This document shows, one piece after another, positions 13,046-24,599 of a stretch of 64,000 bases of DNA. The notes below the pieces were generated by a model. That model was not told the DNA's origin, did not search any database, and saw only the letters and a program-made list of their open reading frames with translations. A program made the translations under genes and the position numbers. This DNA is from Hippopus hippopus (taxonomy: Eukaryota; Mollusca; Bivalvia; Cardiida; Cardiidae). Every line of letters begins with the position of its first letter. The stretch's first letter is position 1. Where the stretch lies: contig OX328104.1 in NCBI GenBank assembly GCA_946811185.2, positions 12,039,918 to 12,103,917 on the forward strand, in the 5' to 3' direction.

Positions 13046-13084
13046 CTCGATAACTGAAAATATAAACCACTGAAACCCAGAACT

Positions 13085-13205
13085 GTTATACCTTGTAGGC
13101 TTATCTAAAGCAGATGGTATAGATCAAGATCAAACTGCACGTTCTGTGCAATCCGATCTTGATCTATGCTGTGCACAAAAGCACTTACTGTCGCCTAAGG
13201 CACTT
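13085..13205 (-). repeat. Palindromic repeat family A-type, partial copy
   Basis: The core TAGATCAAGATCAAACTGCACG with its complement ATCTTGATCTATGC is visible. The outer arms are lost or diverged. Confidence 0.5.
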
Positions 13206-13325
13206 AAGGGTTATTAATTTCAGTCACTTCAAATATCAAAAAATGCATTGAAATCCATTTTTGTGTCAAAGAATTGTAAACTCGAGATGGTAACGGTTAA
13301 TCCTTACCATACCGGTGTAATGCAG

Positions 13326-13376
13326 AGAAATGACCCTCCCCTACAAAATGACCCATGGGTCATTTTGTAGGGGAGG
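13326..13376. repeat. Near-perfect 22-bp-arm palindrome
   Basis: CCCTCCCCTACAAAATGACC and its complement GGTCATTTTGTAGGGGAGGG meet at CATG with no loop. No surrounding gene explains it. Confidence 0.7.
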
Positions 13377-13424
13377 GCGAATATCAAATGCGGATATCAG
13401 TATAGTATCGTATGTGGAATTTAA

Positions 13425-13640
13425 CCCTTTCGGTGCAATAGGCGAAAACAGAGATCTTTGCGGACGGCATAGATCAAGATGAGACTGCACAGAACGTGCA
13501 GTCTGATCTTTGATCTATACCGTCCGCTTGTGTAGCCAAGCCTATACAATCAAAATCCTTGTAAGTTTCAATGGATTGTATTTAGAGCCATCGAAAGAGG
13601 TCGTGTTTATTTATTTGGCGCTAAAAGAGTTAAAGTGCGA
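13425..13640 (+). repeat. Palindromic repeat family A2, copy
   Basis: It shares CCCTTTCGGTGCAATAGGCG, the AGACTGCACAGAACGTGCAG palindrome and a TTTGGCGCTAAAAGAGTTAA end with the copy at 2205. Confidence 0.6.
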
Positions 13641-14040
13641 CTGCGGACTATTTTTGGCATCAGTAGCAGACTCAACTTTTATAGCTTTTGCGGATAATTA
13701 GTGAAATTAACCTCTTCCGTCAGCGAGATTGAAGTTTATAATAAACTTCAAACCCCCTGCTCATCACGGGGAGGTGGAATATGTGATGCACGCAAAGACT
13801 TGACATTTTTTTTATGCGGCAAATAAATATTGTAATTTCAAGCATTGCTTTGGGCCAGAATGTTAGAACATAGAAAAGAAAGAACACCCTGTGTAGCGTC
13901 ATCTTGATTGACATGGGACTCAGCAGTAAGCAAGATCCTGAGAGTGACTCAGAGAACTACCCCTTTGGCCATTATTTGAATGAAATACCTAATAACTTTC
14001 GATTTTGGTGACTTTAAATTAGAAGGCGAGACTCAATCTA

Positions 14041-14170
14041 CTCGTCACAACTCGGTCGATTCCGTATCTACATCTAACCTCGTCTGTATCAAGGAGGTTT
14101 CCATTTTGAAAATACTGCCAGTCACATGATCTTAACATGATTTTAAACATGGCGGCGCCCATGTAAATGA
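14041..14170 (+). repeat. Dispersed repeat end, CTCGTCACAACTCGG family
   Basis: It begins CTCGTCACAACTCGGTCGAT, continues with CATCTAACCTCGT and ends near ACATGGCGGCGCC. The same blocks occur inverted at 25328-25454, and the first block occurs again at 62601. They may be ends of one mobile family or copied promoter pieces. Confidence 0.5.
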
Positions 14171-14559
14171 TTAGCAACGGCAACAACAGCAACAGTGATA
14201 AGTAACTTGTCGCTGAAAAAACGCCTTTGGAATTGATAGTTTTAGTTTAGAAAAATAAATATACAACATTTTTTGCAACGAAAATGGATTTAGAAAAATG
14301 CTGTTACAAAATTGTGACAGCGTTCTTTTTTTCTATTTGGACTGTTACAATTTAAGAACGGTAAAGCGGTGTATTTCCGGTGAAATAATGTACCGTGTAG
14401 ATGCATATCAAGCTACGTGATACAACCGAAAAGCTTGATCACCGGATCACCCGTGGTTTGCCGAATGTGACCCGATCATCACAATTATTGAAGTGATCTT
14501 GCTGGGACTATCTCACATTATATAAACAAATACAGCCTGAACCAAGCTCAAAAAGCGCG

Positions 14560-14825
14560 TTCAGAGTAGTCGAAGCTTGATTTGTGCTTTCCTCTTTTAA
14601 CTCAGACGACAAAATTTAGACTTATCCAAACTGAAAGGCCTTGCAGACGACAAATTAAATGTGGCTCATATGATGGGATTTGTCTCTGATAGGTTAGAAA
14701 ACGTTAACGGAAAAAGACAAAATGTCAGTTACTAGCATTTTCTCCAGTTCCCACAATGTTTTCAAAAGCCTTTTCTGTCAGGGTCGATAAAACTCGTTAT
14801 TGTGTGGTAAATGTTTAACTGTTAG
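14560..14825 (-). repeat. Family C repeat, diverged copy
   Basis: It shares AGACGACAAATTAAATGTG, a hairpin ending CACAATGTTTTCAAAAGCC and the end sequence GTGTGGTAAA...GTTTA with the copy at 28083-28462. Confidence 0.5.
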
Positions 14826-15061
14826 GCTGCTCAGCGCGGCTTAATGCGCCTTTGCAGACAGAACGTTAAGTCTGATCCTGGACCTCCTTTCAACGATATT
14901 GCGAATGTTTTCCTGGAGGAAAAAGAAGAAACTGAATTTGCAAAATCTGTTATTTTCGGTAAGAGTCACAAAGCAAGTACAGAAACGTACAACTCCTGTC
15001 TTGGTGTGACCGAGATAAACGTTGATAACAACGGTACAGTAATTCTTTTACCTCCACAGGT

Positions 15062-15212
15062 ATAAACACAGGAGCTTTTGCGGACGGCAAAGAAAAACTT
15101 CAGACTGCATAGAGCATGAATGCAATCTGATCGTTAACCTTTACCATTTGCTTGTTGAGTCAAGCCTATCAGACTAAAAAAGTACTGAATTTTGATGGAT
15201 AGTATTTTAACC
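15062..15212 (+). repeat. Family A2 repeat, diverged copy
   Basis: It has the GCTTTTGCGGACGGCAAAG start, a decayed AGACTGCATAGAGCATGAAT palindrome and the TTTTGATGGATAGTATTT segment of family A2. Confidence 0.45.
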
Positions 15213-15410
15213 CTCAACTTGCTAAATAAATAAAATGAAACTTTCAAACCGATAGTAAAAATCCAAGTTTAGTTATTTCAAAGCCATATTTTGGGGATGA
15301 AATAAATATCTCCGTATCGAACAGTGAAGATCCAAGATCAGACTGCACGTTCTGTGCAGTCTGATCTTGATCTGCACTGTCCTCAAAAGGTCCTTAGCAG
15401 CCTAAGGGGT
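15213..15410 (-). repeat. Palindromic repeat family A, copy
   Basis: It is a nearly complete reverse copy: TTTAGCAAGTT-type end, AAACTTTC, ATATCTCCGTATCGAACAGTG, then the AGATCAGACTGCACGTTCTG palindrome. Confidence 0.6.
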
Positions 15411-15967
15411 AAACCGTCTGAAAAAAAGTCTTTTTATTCATTTGGTGCTGAAACAGTTAAATAGAAAACAAAGGCACAGTACATGCCACGCCTTCATGAT
15501 TCATGTTTGCCTCGTATGTTAATGAGATGAGTTTGCGCTTTCCTGTTTACTTCACCGAGAATGTTAATTTGAGTCTATTTTTGTTTGAAAACCTTTTTAT
15601 ATTTTGAAGGTACTGTCACATTTGGAAGTATTCTAGAATCATTGTTGAAACATAAATCTTCGTTAGTTTAACGACAAAGGCTCTTTATTTGAACGTTCGG
15701 CTTTTTTAAGATGCTGTAAGACATATAAATAAGGTACACAAACGAAGTGACAGTTTCGCAGATACGAAAATTCTTGCTGGTTTCGAGCCTTGCATTTCTT
15801 CACCCTCTAAAGTTAACTCTTCTTTCTTTTAATTTGCGTATGAAAAGTGTACATCGAGATAAGACTGTACAAAATTAAGTTCTGCCCATTGAATCTGATA
15901 GCATTGATTCGGCATTCAGAGTTGGAATTATCCTTGAACTTTGAATAAAAAGTCTTAGAAATTCAAA

Positions 15968-16204
15968 TGAGCCATGTTCTGTGAAAAGGGGGCTTAATGC
16001 ATCTGCAAAAAGTATCGACCCATGTCAGCCTGCGCAGTCCGCAAAGGCTGACTTGGGTCGAAACTTTTTGCTATTCGAACATTTTCTGTAGGTTCAAGGA
16101 CCATTCTACCACATGATGTAGTCATATGATGATTTGCATGGTACATGAATGCATCACGGAGATGCACTAAGCCCCTATTTGCCAGAGCATGGCTCAAATA
16201 TATA
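15968..16204 (-). repeat. Repeat family B copy
   Basis: This is the reverse copy with GAGCCATGTTCTGTGAAAAG, the GTCAGCCTGCGCAGTCCGCA palindrome and the ATGCATCACGGAGATGCA end. The minus-strand open frame at 15994-16239 is a product of this repeat. Confidence 0.6.
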
Positions 16205-16394
16205 GGTCTTTCTTTAATGACTTCATGCGCCCATTTCACTTACCTAGTAACCATGACTACAAAAAAACGGCCTGCGTTTTCTTGTATCGTTCCATAAACG
16301 TACTGGACCTAGTTTCAGAGGAAGTTGTGCAGTTAATGCAAAAAGTTATAATATTCCTTTTCTGTTTATTTCTGAGAACTTTCACAACCCTTTA

Positions 16395-16610
16395 ACCCTT
16401 AAGCTGCTAAGCGCGACTTACTGACCTTTTGAGGACAGTGTAGATCAAGATCAGACTGCACAGAACGTGCAGTCTGATCTTGGATCTACACTGTCCGATA
16501 AGGAGATATTTTTCTTCAAGAAATAAGTTTGAAGTAACATTATTCGGGTTTTTACTACCGGCTTGAAAATTTCATTTAATTTATTTAGCAGGAGAAGGGT
16601 TCAGAAGGTA
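16395..16610 (+). repeat. Palindromic repeat family A, full copy
   Basis: It runs from ACCCTTAAGCTGCTAAGCGC, through the perfect AGATCAGACTGCACAGAACGTGCAGTCTGATCT-type palindrome, to TTATTTAGCAGG...AAGGGTT. The two ends are roughly complementary. Confidence 0.7.
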
Positions 16611-17605
16611 CGAAATTCGCCAGTCAACAAGTGAGTTGGGTGAAACTCTTACTAATGTGAAAGAACCATAACCCTGTCACATAAATCATTTCCACATCAT
16701 CAATAATATAATGATATACGGACTGAATAATTTTAAGTAAAATTATATTTGCAAATGCCAAAACTATTCTAACACGTTTGCCAAACAACCCTCTATTTTA
16801 ACGACCCTAAGGATAAGGGCTTTTAAAAAACATGTGGGAAACGGAGAAAATGCTAGTAGCCATAATATTGTGTGCTGTCCCAGAGACAAGTTTGGTCATC
16901 TGAGCAACGTTCATTTTATTTTATCACATAACCTCCCTTGTTTTCAGTGTAATATACCCATTACGAATTTTTGTTATCCTATACAAGTTTGATATCACAA
17001 AAGTGTGACGTCATTTTTGATGTCATTTTGTACGTAGAAATGAATGGGTTTTATGGATAGTACCGAAACAGCATCTATAGATGGTTTTGCATCTTCAGAT
17101 CTGTAGTTTGTGATGAAAAGAACTGATATAAAATTTCATTCAACTCGTCAAAAAAAAAGGCTAGTAAGCTCGCCAAAGACTCGCTTCATAACATTTCCCT
17201 AGACTCGATTAATAAAATTTTATCTCAAACGCTTACACATGACAGACCCTACATGTCAACAATAAAGGACAAGTCTAAAATATTGTTGTCTGGCAAGAAG
17301 ATAAACCCTTGGAGATCTGACAGGATGAAACAGACAACTTTCATTTGGGAAGAAAAAGATTAACATTCCTTTTGAAGGTGGTACTGGCCAGGTTATTTTG
17401 CAAACAATTGGAAAAAGTTGGTCAAAGATCAGATAGCAAGCTCTGTGCAGTCTTATAACGACCTCATTGCTTTATAAAAGGCAAGATCAGTTCATGGTTA
17501 AATGAAATACAGGAATAAAGAGTGAAACCGAAAAAACTTATCTGAGTCAAATGAAAATTTCGAACCCATAGACATGGATATCTAAACACGTTAAAAAACG
17601 TCCTT

Positions 17606-17815
17606 AACCCATAGGCTGCTGAGCGCGACTCAACGACTTTTTGCAGACACTGTAAATCAAGATCAGACTGCACAGAACGTGAAGCATGATCTTGGATCTA
17701 CACTGTCCGACAAGAAAATATTTTCCCCCAAAATACCTTCGAAATACCAAAATTGGGGCTTTCATTTAGAGTTAAAATTAAAAGTTTCATTTCATTCATT
17801 TAGCAGGTTAAGAGT
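17606..17815 (+). repeat. Palindromic repeat family A, copy
   Basis: It starts ACCCATAGGCTGCTGAGCGC, has the AGATCAGACTGCACAGAACG core and ends TTTAGCAGGTTAAGAGTTAA. Confidence 0.65.
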
Positions 17816-18237
17816 TAAGCATGCTAGCGGCACCATTCTATAGATCGTTATTGATGCGAGATACGCAATAATGATAAAAAAAAATAAAGTTAAAAAAGAA
17901 AAAAATAATAATGATGATTAGAATAACAATAATAAAGAACGAATAACTAAGACAAATTCACCGACCTCTTGTCCTATGTTCTTTGACAAGCCACCCGATT
18001 GTATCAGATAGAATCTTAGGTTTACTCCTTTTACAAAAAAAAAACCGTGCTTTACAATTGTAAAGAAGAATGTTTTTGAGAAACAGAATTTTGGAACTAG
18101 AAAAAAAAAAACATTTATAGAAGCATTTTCTTCTTAAAGCGATTGATTAACTGCCCTTGAAGTAAGTAACCATGAAACTTTGTACTTACATATATAGGAC
18201 TGGTATCCTCAATCTAAACGCTCATAAGGTATTTACA

Positions 18238-18472
18238 TATGAGCCATGCTCCGGCAAAAGGGGGCTTAATGCATCTCAGTGATCCATGGTACCAAGCAAG
18301 CCATTACATAAAAGCCACAATTTTAATAACCGATTAATTCATGAAGTGGACTGGTCCTTGGGTATACAGAAAATTGACCAATAGCGACTGCACAGGCTGA
18401 CCTTGATCGAAACTTTTCGCAGATGCATTAAGCCCCATTTTCACAGAGCATGTTTCATATATATATAGGTAG
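18238..18472 (+). repeat. Repeat family B copy
   Basis: It carries GAGCCATGCTCCGGCAAAAG, GATGCATCTCAGTGATCCATG-like bases, GACTGGTCCTTGGGTATACAG and a TTTCACAGAGCATGTTTCAT end. Confidence 0.6.
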
Positions 18473-18683
18473 AATCGGTATGTTTCTTTTACTCTCACTT
18501 AAATGTCCAGAATCTTTCAGAGTCAAATATATTTAACCTCGACCTATTTCGACGGCTGAAAATACAATTTAGTTTATAGGCCTCTCTTTCCGCCTATTGC
18601 GCTGAAAGGGCTAACAGCAAACACTCCTGCCACTTGAACAACAGCAGAAGTACCATCAAAGTTTAATCGCCATAAAATCTTAC

Positions 18684-19016
18684 CTGATACATTGGCGCCT
18701 GTAGAAACCAAAGTTTCATCTGTATCCAATGCACATGTAAAATTTGTAAGTTGTTGACAGTAAAAAGGGTCTATCGTTAGGATAAGTGTTAGTTCATAGT
18801 TCCGCACGATTAAACTATTTGTAACATTTGGGTAAAACACTATCACACCCGCCGTACCATCCTCATTTCTAGCTGCAGCAGCAATTGGTTCATAGCTGTC
18901 ATGAAATTGCCGTCTCAATGTCAATGTGTTCCAGTTCCCTGAGTGACGACCTTGACACTTCAAAGTCAGAGATTTGACATCTTCCGGATGGTAAAAGACG
19001 TCAGATATCGAAACAG
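18684..19016 (-). CDS. Host exon: Ig-like domain of a membrane protein
   Basis: This is a 333-bp symmetric phase 1-1 exon on the minus strand, the usual layout for an Ig domain. The acceptor is a pyrimidine-rich stretch ending TTTACAG (19017-19018 as AG) and the donor is CAG|GTAAGA (GT at 18683-18682). The 111 residues contain a first Cys in LTLKCQG, a beta-strand-rich middle with N-glycosylation sequons (NVT, NFT) and a later Cys pair in YCQQLTNFTCALD. That fits a V/I-type Ig fold. The upstream stalk exon (21077-21301) and transmembrane exon (34015-34219) have compatible phases, so all three probably belong to one gene. Exons downstream of this one were not identified. The exon boundaries are directly visible. 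The Ig assignment is a family-level inference from the Cys spacing and strand pattern. Confidence 0.6.
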
Positions 19017-19976
19017 CTGTAAAGTGGGAAAAAAAAGGCACTAAGGAATTACACCTACAGGATTTCTTAAGTAAACTAAAAAAACAGAAAAGATTCGTTC
19101 GATAAACACCAAAGCAACACTAACAGATTTTCTATATGATCTGGACCCCTTAAGACATGCGTGACAGATTAGAATCGAGAGCAAAATTCATTATCCACAC
19201 CTTACATACCCGCCATAGCGCTTTGTGTTGCCCTTTGAATGGTGTGTCTTAATAATTCTTTTGACTTTTTTGTTTATATACATGTACGCCATCTCTGTGA
19301 CAATGTGTTTTGCAGCAAATGCGAGATTTGCAAAAACAAAGACATACATCATGACAATGACACAAGGACATCTAGAGTTTGTTTACGGCAGTGGTGTCCG
19401 AAAGACTTTTTTTTGTCATTTAAACTTTTCAAGCTGACATGTTTAGCTACAATTTCTTTTTTTAATTTCCTAAAATATCGACAATTAAGCAATGGGCTTT
19501 TGGAAAGATAGAAAGAAAAGGAAGAAAGGCTATAAATCACAATTTCATTCTTCTCCGACAGTGCTTTCCATTCTTTCAAAGATATATCATTGAAGCCACA
19601 ATTATTATTATACTGCAAAGAAATTTCTCGTGATCTGATTGTATAATATGCCCCGAACATATATATCATGTACACTGGCAAAACCAACGTAAAAGCAGTT
19701 TCCCTTTCGGGAGCCCCGTATACATAACTACACTTTCAACACAACATCCCAAATGGCGGAGTCGATCAAGATTAACATCAAGATTATGCACCAAACTGCA
19801 CGTTTTACCAAGGTTTCAGTGACGTCAGTTCCCAGTGACGTCAGTTTTCATTGAATTGGGGCACTCAGAAGGGAAATTCTACTTCGTCAGCGTACTCAAT
19901 TTTTGAAGCCAAAAAACAGGTAAATTTCGCTTAATACACGTTGGAATGGTAAAACTTTGCAGTATAATAAATTCGT

Positions 19977-20090
19977 TGTACGGTCAGGTGGCAGGGGACT
20001 TGGAAACTTGTTCACTGCTTCGGCTCGGGACGACATGATTCACCACAGCCGTGAACAAGTTTCCAAGTCCCCTGCCACCTGACCGTACAA
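19977..20090. repeat. Perfect 40-bp-arm hairpin with 34-base loop
   Basis: The left arm (19977-20016, beginning TTGTACGGTCAGGTGGCAGG) is the exact reverse complement of the right arm (20051-20090). Perfect arms suggest a recent origin or a maintained structure. No transposon family was recognised. Confidence 0.85.
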
Positions 20091-20464
20091 CTAATAATGT
20101 ATCTTTTGCAAATGTTCTTAGTTCGGATAAGTCTAATATTTAGCGGTCGGTCAAGAACTAAAAAGGAAATGGCGTACTACAGTAGGTCATAGCTTCAATA
20201 GCCTGTGACAGACTTTTGCGATTTCATACTCAATTATATGAAAACAGGGTTTTTTTTTCACTACTTAAACAATAGTGCCGTCTTACATTGCTTGACAATA
20301 ATTAAGACTTTTCACTAGAAAACAAGCATACATGTTTCATGAACTAGATTTGATAAATGTGCGACTTAAATCATAAATCATTTTTAACCCTCCCACAACC
20401 ACTACGCGACCATATCCAGCTTTTGCTGACGATGTAGACAAAGTCATCTGACCTGTGTCGGCAG

Positions 20465-20722
20465 CTGATATATCTGAGACGTACTCTGGCAAAAGGGGGC
20501 TAAATGCATTTCTGTGATGCATTATACCAAGCAAGTCATCAAATGATTATGGATCAATAAAATCCAGTTTGTCTGACCAACGACTGAATCCTTGAGGAAT
20601 AATAGCTTTTGGACATGCAGTAAATTGATCGAAAGCAAAAGTTCTCGACCCAGTACCCCCCGTGGACTGAGCAGGCTGATCTGGATCGATCCTTTTTGCA
20701 GAGCATGGTTCATATAAATTAT
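20465..20722 (+). repeat. Repeat family B copy
   Basis: It carries ACGTACTCTGGCAAAAGGGG, ATGCATTATACCAAGCAAGT, ATTATGGATCAATAAAATCC and the GAGCATGGTTCATATAA end. Confidence 0.6.
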
Positions 20723-20867
20723 AACTGGGTACTGGTATTCTTTTTGCTGTTAAGATAAATTGAGGATCATTGATAAAAGGACAATATTTGGTCCAGGATG
20801 GCGAAAGAGATGAAAATGTTCCAGATGGCAAATGAACGAATACGACTTGGAATTCGGCAGAGAGCTG

Positions 20868-20925
20868 TCCCCTGCAGCTCAGTGGTAGATTGAAAACCAA
20901 GGAGTTCAAGACTCGGTCACACCGA
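20868..20925 (+). repeat. Possible tRNA-derived SINE fragment
   Basis: An A-box-like GCAGCTCAGTGGTAGATTG is followed about 25 bases later by a B-box-like GAGTTCAAGACTC. No tRNA cloverleaf can be drawn from it. Confidence 0.3.
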
Positions 20926-21076
20926 CAGTAAGCGTTCCCCTGGGTATGGAACTGCATAGCCCGAGTTTAGACCGGTTGAAACTTGTTAAAGCCATATATA
21001 AGCCAGCTTTAGCCTTGACATGACCGAAATCTGTTGAAGCGACGTGAAACACCCTTGAAAGAAAGAAAGATGTTAC

Positions 21077-21301
21077 CTGGTTCAGACGGTTCTGTATTAT
21101 CGACATATGGTGTCGTGGTTTCTGGTAACGTAGAAGTGAGGTCTGTGTCGCGTTCGCCTGTCGTGACGGGAAATGACGTCGAAGTTGACGTAACATTTGT
21201 TCCAACTGTTGCATTTACGACAGCTGTGGTTGGACTTCTGTTGTCAACTGACCTTACTGTTGATGTTATGGAAGCTGTCGAGGAAATATCTGGGTATTTT
21301 T
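21077..21301 (-). CDS. Host exon: Ser/Thr-rich extracellular stalk
   Basis: This is a 225-bp symmetric phase 1-1 exon on the minus strand, with acceptor ATATTGCAG (AG at 21303-21302) and donor CCAG|GTAACA. In the frame set by the neighbouring exons it encodes about 75 residues dominated by Ser, Thr, Val and Pro, with several NxT sequons (NAT, NVT) and TTTP-type runs. This is typical of an O-glycosylated mucin-like stalk. It lies between the transmembrane exon and the Ig exon and links them in phase. The opposite-strand frame at 21034-21312 is its shadow. Confidence 0.55.
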
Positions 21302-22019
21302 CTGCAATATGATATGAAGAAATCTGGTTTTACTTTGAAAGTAATAAGAAATGAGATGGAATCTTAACAAGATACTCCTATATTGAAGGCGTTTACATGT
21401 TTAATACAACTGCTTTACAGCTTCCGCCGTATTTGTGTACAAAATTTGTAGCGTGTCGTTACTATTTTCAGTCCTTAAGTGTCATTAAATGGAATTTATC
21501 ATTTATCTTCAGGCTTGATTTATTATCTTTTATGTAAATTAAAGTGGTCTTTAAGTCAATGAGAGGGGAAAAAAGTCATGGGTAGGAGGGACTGACTTCA
21601 GTGTTTTCATTTGCAGTATTTAGTCGTCTCCCTGAAATCTCCATAGATAAACTGTAAACAACAGTACCTATGTATACCGTATTAAGTTACGAATGATTAT
21701 AATTTCGACTTCTTCATCTTTTATGCAGTGCATTAAACCCCTGTCAAAGAAGGACTGCAAGAAAATACAGAAAAAAAAATGGAGCAAATATTCCTTGATC
21801 CATCCACTATTTGTCACGTTATTTTGACATGTTTTCAAAGTCTTTGTCATATACGAGTATACCGAGAAGCAAAGTCTGATTTTCCTTTCCACAAAATTCT
21901 CCATGTTAAAGCAAATTTTGCACATAAGATAATGGGTTAAGTAGTTCAGATGCAAATAAAAGCGAAATAATTATTTCAAGTGTAGTTTTTCCTCTTCAGT
22001 TCTTAATGCAAAATAGATT

Positions 22020-22530
22020 ACTTTTATTTTATGCTTTTCGGTAATTTATCGGGAAATAATAGTGGATGATGAGGTTTCATAATTCATGGTTACGACCAAT
22101 AAAATTTATCGTAAATGTTTCCGTAACTCTTCAATTGAAGGCAGAAACAGTAGCTGCCGTGCACAAGTTACCTCAGCAAACAGTGCGTGCCATTCAACCA
22201 GACGGAAATATGACGTAATTTACGCGCATTTAACCTACATTTCTCGCGCTTTACGTGATATTGTAATGCCCTCCTATGCTGGGGGGGTGGGGGGGGGGCG
22301 TGGGGGGGAATAGGCCACGGGGAATTATCGAAAACAACTGTTCTAAATTTGAATGAAAGTCCCAACAAAAAAAAAGGGGTTAGAAGCAAGAAATAAATAG
22401 AACATTCGGTTTTTTTTTTCGGTGAAAGATCGAAATTCATTTCATCGAGTAAATATCATCGGTAATATTTTCACGAGTGGCACAGCCGATGATGTTCACG
22501 AGATGAAATAAATTTCATTCTTCCCCCCCC
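22020..22530 (+). repeat. Family D foldback element, copy with G-rich expansion
   Basis: It shares ATGGTTACGACCA, TGAAGGCAGAAACAGT, GGAAATATGACGTAATTTA, TTTCTCGCGCTTTACGT and a terminal hairpin around TCGGTAATATTTTCACGAGTGG with copies at 32380 and 55318. This copy contains a long G run at about 22280-22310 and a C run at about 22525-22537. Confidence 0.65.
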
Positions 22531-22539
22531 CCCCCCAAA

Positions 22540-23604
22540 AAAAATATCCTCTATTTTTCAACTCAACCGCAGAAGAAGGGACGTTTTGGTCATAGCTTAT
22601 AACAATGCTAACACTGTAAATGTAACTTAATTCTTAGCTCCTGCATATTTTACCTCTTCGGTGCTAAGGCAAATTTGCTTGCTTTTGAAAGAAGTATTAG
22701 TCAAAATCAGACCTCAAAAATCCTGAAATCCGATGTTGATCTCCATCGTCCGCAACTCGACTCCAGACCTTGAGCGAAATGTCTCTACATTTGCAGTGGA
22801 AGGTGTGGGTTTGTTTTTCCCCCATATCATTAACTTTATTTAACAACGTAAGAGGAAAATAATATAGAGAATGGTTATATTTCAAACTTTTAATTTGGAA
22901 TGGTTTAATGTTGAGGCTTTGACATTTCAGCTGTAATTATACGTACTGTGCTGTTTCTTTTGTCATAGGATACCATCGCAAAATTTTAAGCCGCCCCTTG
23001 ATTTTTGTAAAGATTAAACCTTGAGACCCGTGATATGACCACATCCAGACTGTAATAGACATCTAGACATTTCAATTTCAAGGCGCGGGAAAGGAGGGTT
23101 GTAACGATGTTATAAGAGTTAATGTACAGTATGCAGAATATTCTTAATCGGATCTGAATGCCAAAATGGAAACAGTATGTATAATAAATTAGGCAACGCT
23201 CCTACCTCAGTTATTTAGAATTGTAAATCAGGTGTAAATTACTGCTGTCTTTAGAAGTTTTAAATTATTTAACAGCTACAAAACTGCGCGGAGGACACAT
23301 GTCTTAAAGATTTAAATATCATAATTTCAGACTCATTTTTATCTGAATGTTCATACTGGAAAAAAAAAATAAACGGAGGTTGTTGATTAAACATAAGGAT
23401 TCGAGGCCAGATCAGTCTGACATTATTTGATATCGGAGAGAAATGTGAAAAATATGTATTTCTCTCGGCACTTTCCCTTTATACTATCGTCGTGTCCGAC
23501 ATCTGTCCGCATTTTCTGTGAAGGACCGTCAGTATCATATTCAGAGTATGCCATTAGGATAGGCTTAGAACATGTTCCTTGTCTTTTGTCAGTGCAACAG
23601 CTAT
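22540..23604. other. Host non-coding DNA
   Basis: No gene is recognised. A decayed A-type palindrome lies at about 22680-22760. Confidence 0.35.
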
Positions 23605-23800
23605 AAATAAGTTTTTTGCTATCTGCACAGGCTGTCCTGGGCCGAAACTTTTTGATGTTGGCCAAAAGGACCAGTCTGCCTCATGATTCGGTTAGTTAAT
23701 GGATTTAATGGGTCCATAATTATGTGATGACTTGTTTGATATGATCCTTTATGGAGATGCATAAAACTCCTTTTTTGCCAGAGTATGGCCCATGTATAAA
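23605..23800 (-). repeat. Repeat family B copy
   Basis: A reverse copy: GCACAGGCTGTCCTGGGCCG, GACCAGTCTGCCTCATGATT, GGGTCCATAATTATGTGATG and GCCAGAGTATGGCCCATGTA. Confidence 0.55.
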
Positions 23801-23816
23801 AGCCTTCGTGAGACTA

Positions 23817-24083
23817 TATGGTTTGCAACAAGCGAAAAGAGGCATTCGGACATTTGCGTAAAGTGTCGTCTCGGATCAGCCTGCGCAGTCCGCGCAGGCT
23901 AATCCGAAACGGCACTTTACGACTACATTAGATTTTGTCCTTCAGAAGACTTGCGCAAAACAGAAAATTACATAAAAACGGAAAGCGTCGTTTCGGATTA
24001 GCCTGCGCGGAGTGCGCAGGCTGATCCGAGACGACGCTTTACGCAAATGTCCAAATGCCCCTTTTCGCGTGTTGCACGCCATA
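23817..24083. repeat. MITE-like foldback element, copy 3
   Basis: Ends are ATGGTTTGCAACAAGCGAAAA and TTTTCGCGTGTTGCACGCCAT, with both inner GCCTGCGCAG palindromes present. ATAT-type bases flank both ends. Confidence 0.8.
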
Positions 24084-24599
24084 TATGCTCCGTGAAGTCT
24101 GCTTGAATCTTTATCAAAACTACAGTGTCTGCTAAAATATCTATAGCTGAACTTAATGTTGAAGGATAGAGCACGCCTCGTCCAATTATGCGTTGCTATA
24201 TGAACTTTAAACTCGCCATGTAATTAAGAATAACTCGTGGGCAGTAGTTGTATTCTGTAACCGCAATAACGTGTACGATATATTGTGAACTTTCGATTCT
24301 AAATTAGAGTAGAATTTTTTAATCGAGCTTTGTTTGTTTATTTTTTTGTGATCATAAAGATTTCGAAACAATCCGAGTTTGAATTCTTTAACAAAGCGAA
24401 CAATTACTCATTTCAACACAACATTTTCGAAAGTGGTATAGTGCTAAACGAAAAAGGCGTCTTGGGAAAGTAAAGTGTTCAAAATTTTGAATGTTTTGAT
24501 GACAAAAACCACAATACTCTTCATAAACAAAAGAATCGCATGCGGATATAAACGGTGGGCTGCAGGTGCTTCCTCAATGAAAATTGTAACCCAAATAAG

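Noticed and set aside
15994..16239. Minus-strand frame of 81 codons
   Set aside because: Translated family B repeat. Similar frames occur wherever this repeat occurs.
21034..21312. Plus-strand frame of 92 codons
   Set aside because: Antisense of the Ser/Thr-rich stalk exon, which has better splice sites and phase agreement on the minus strand.
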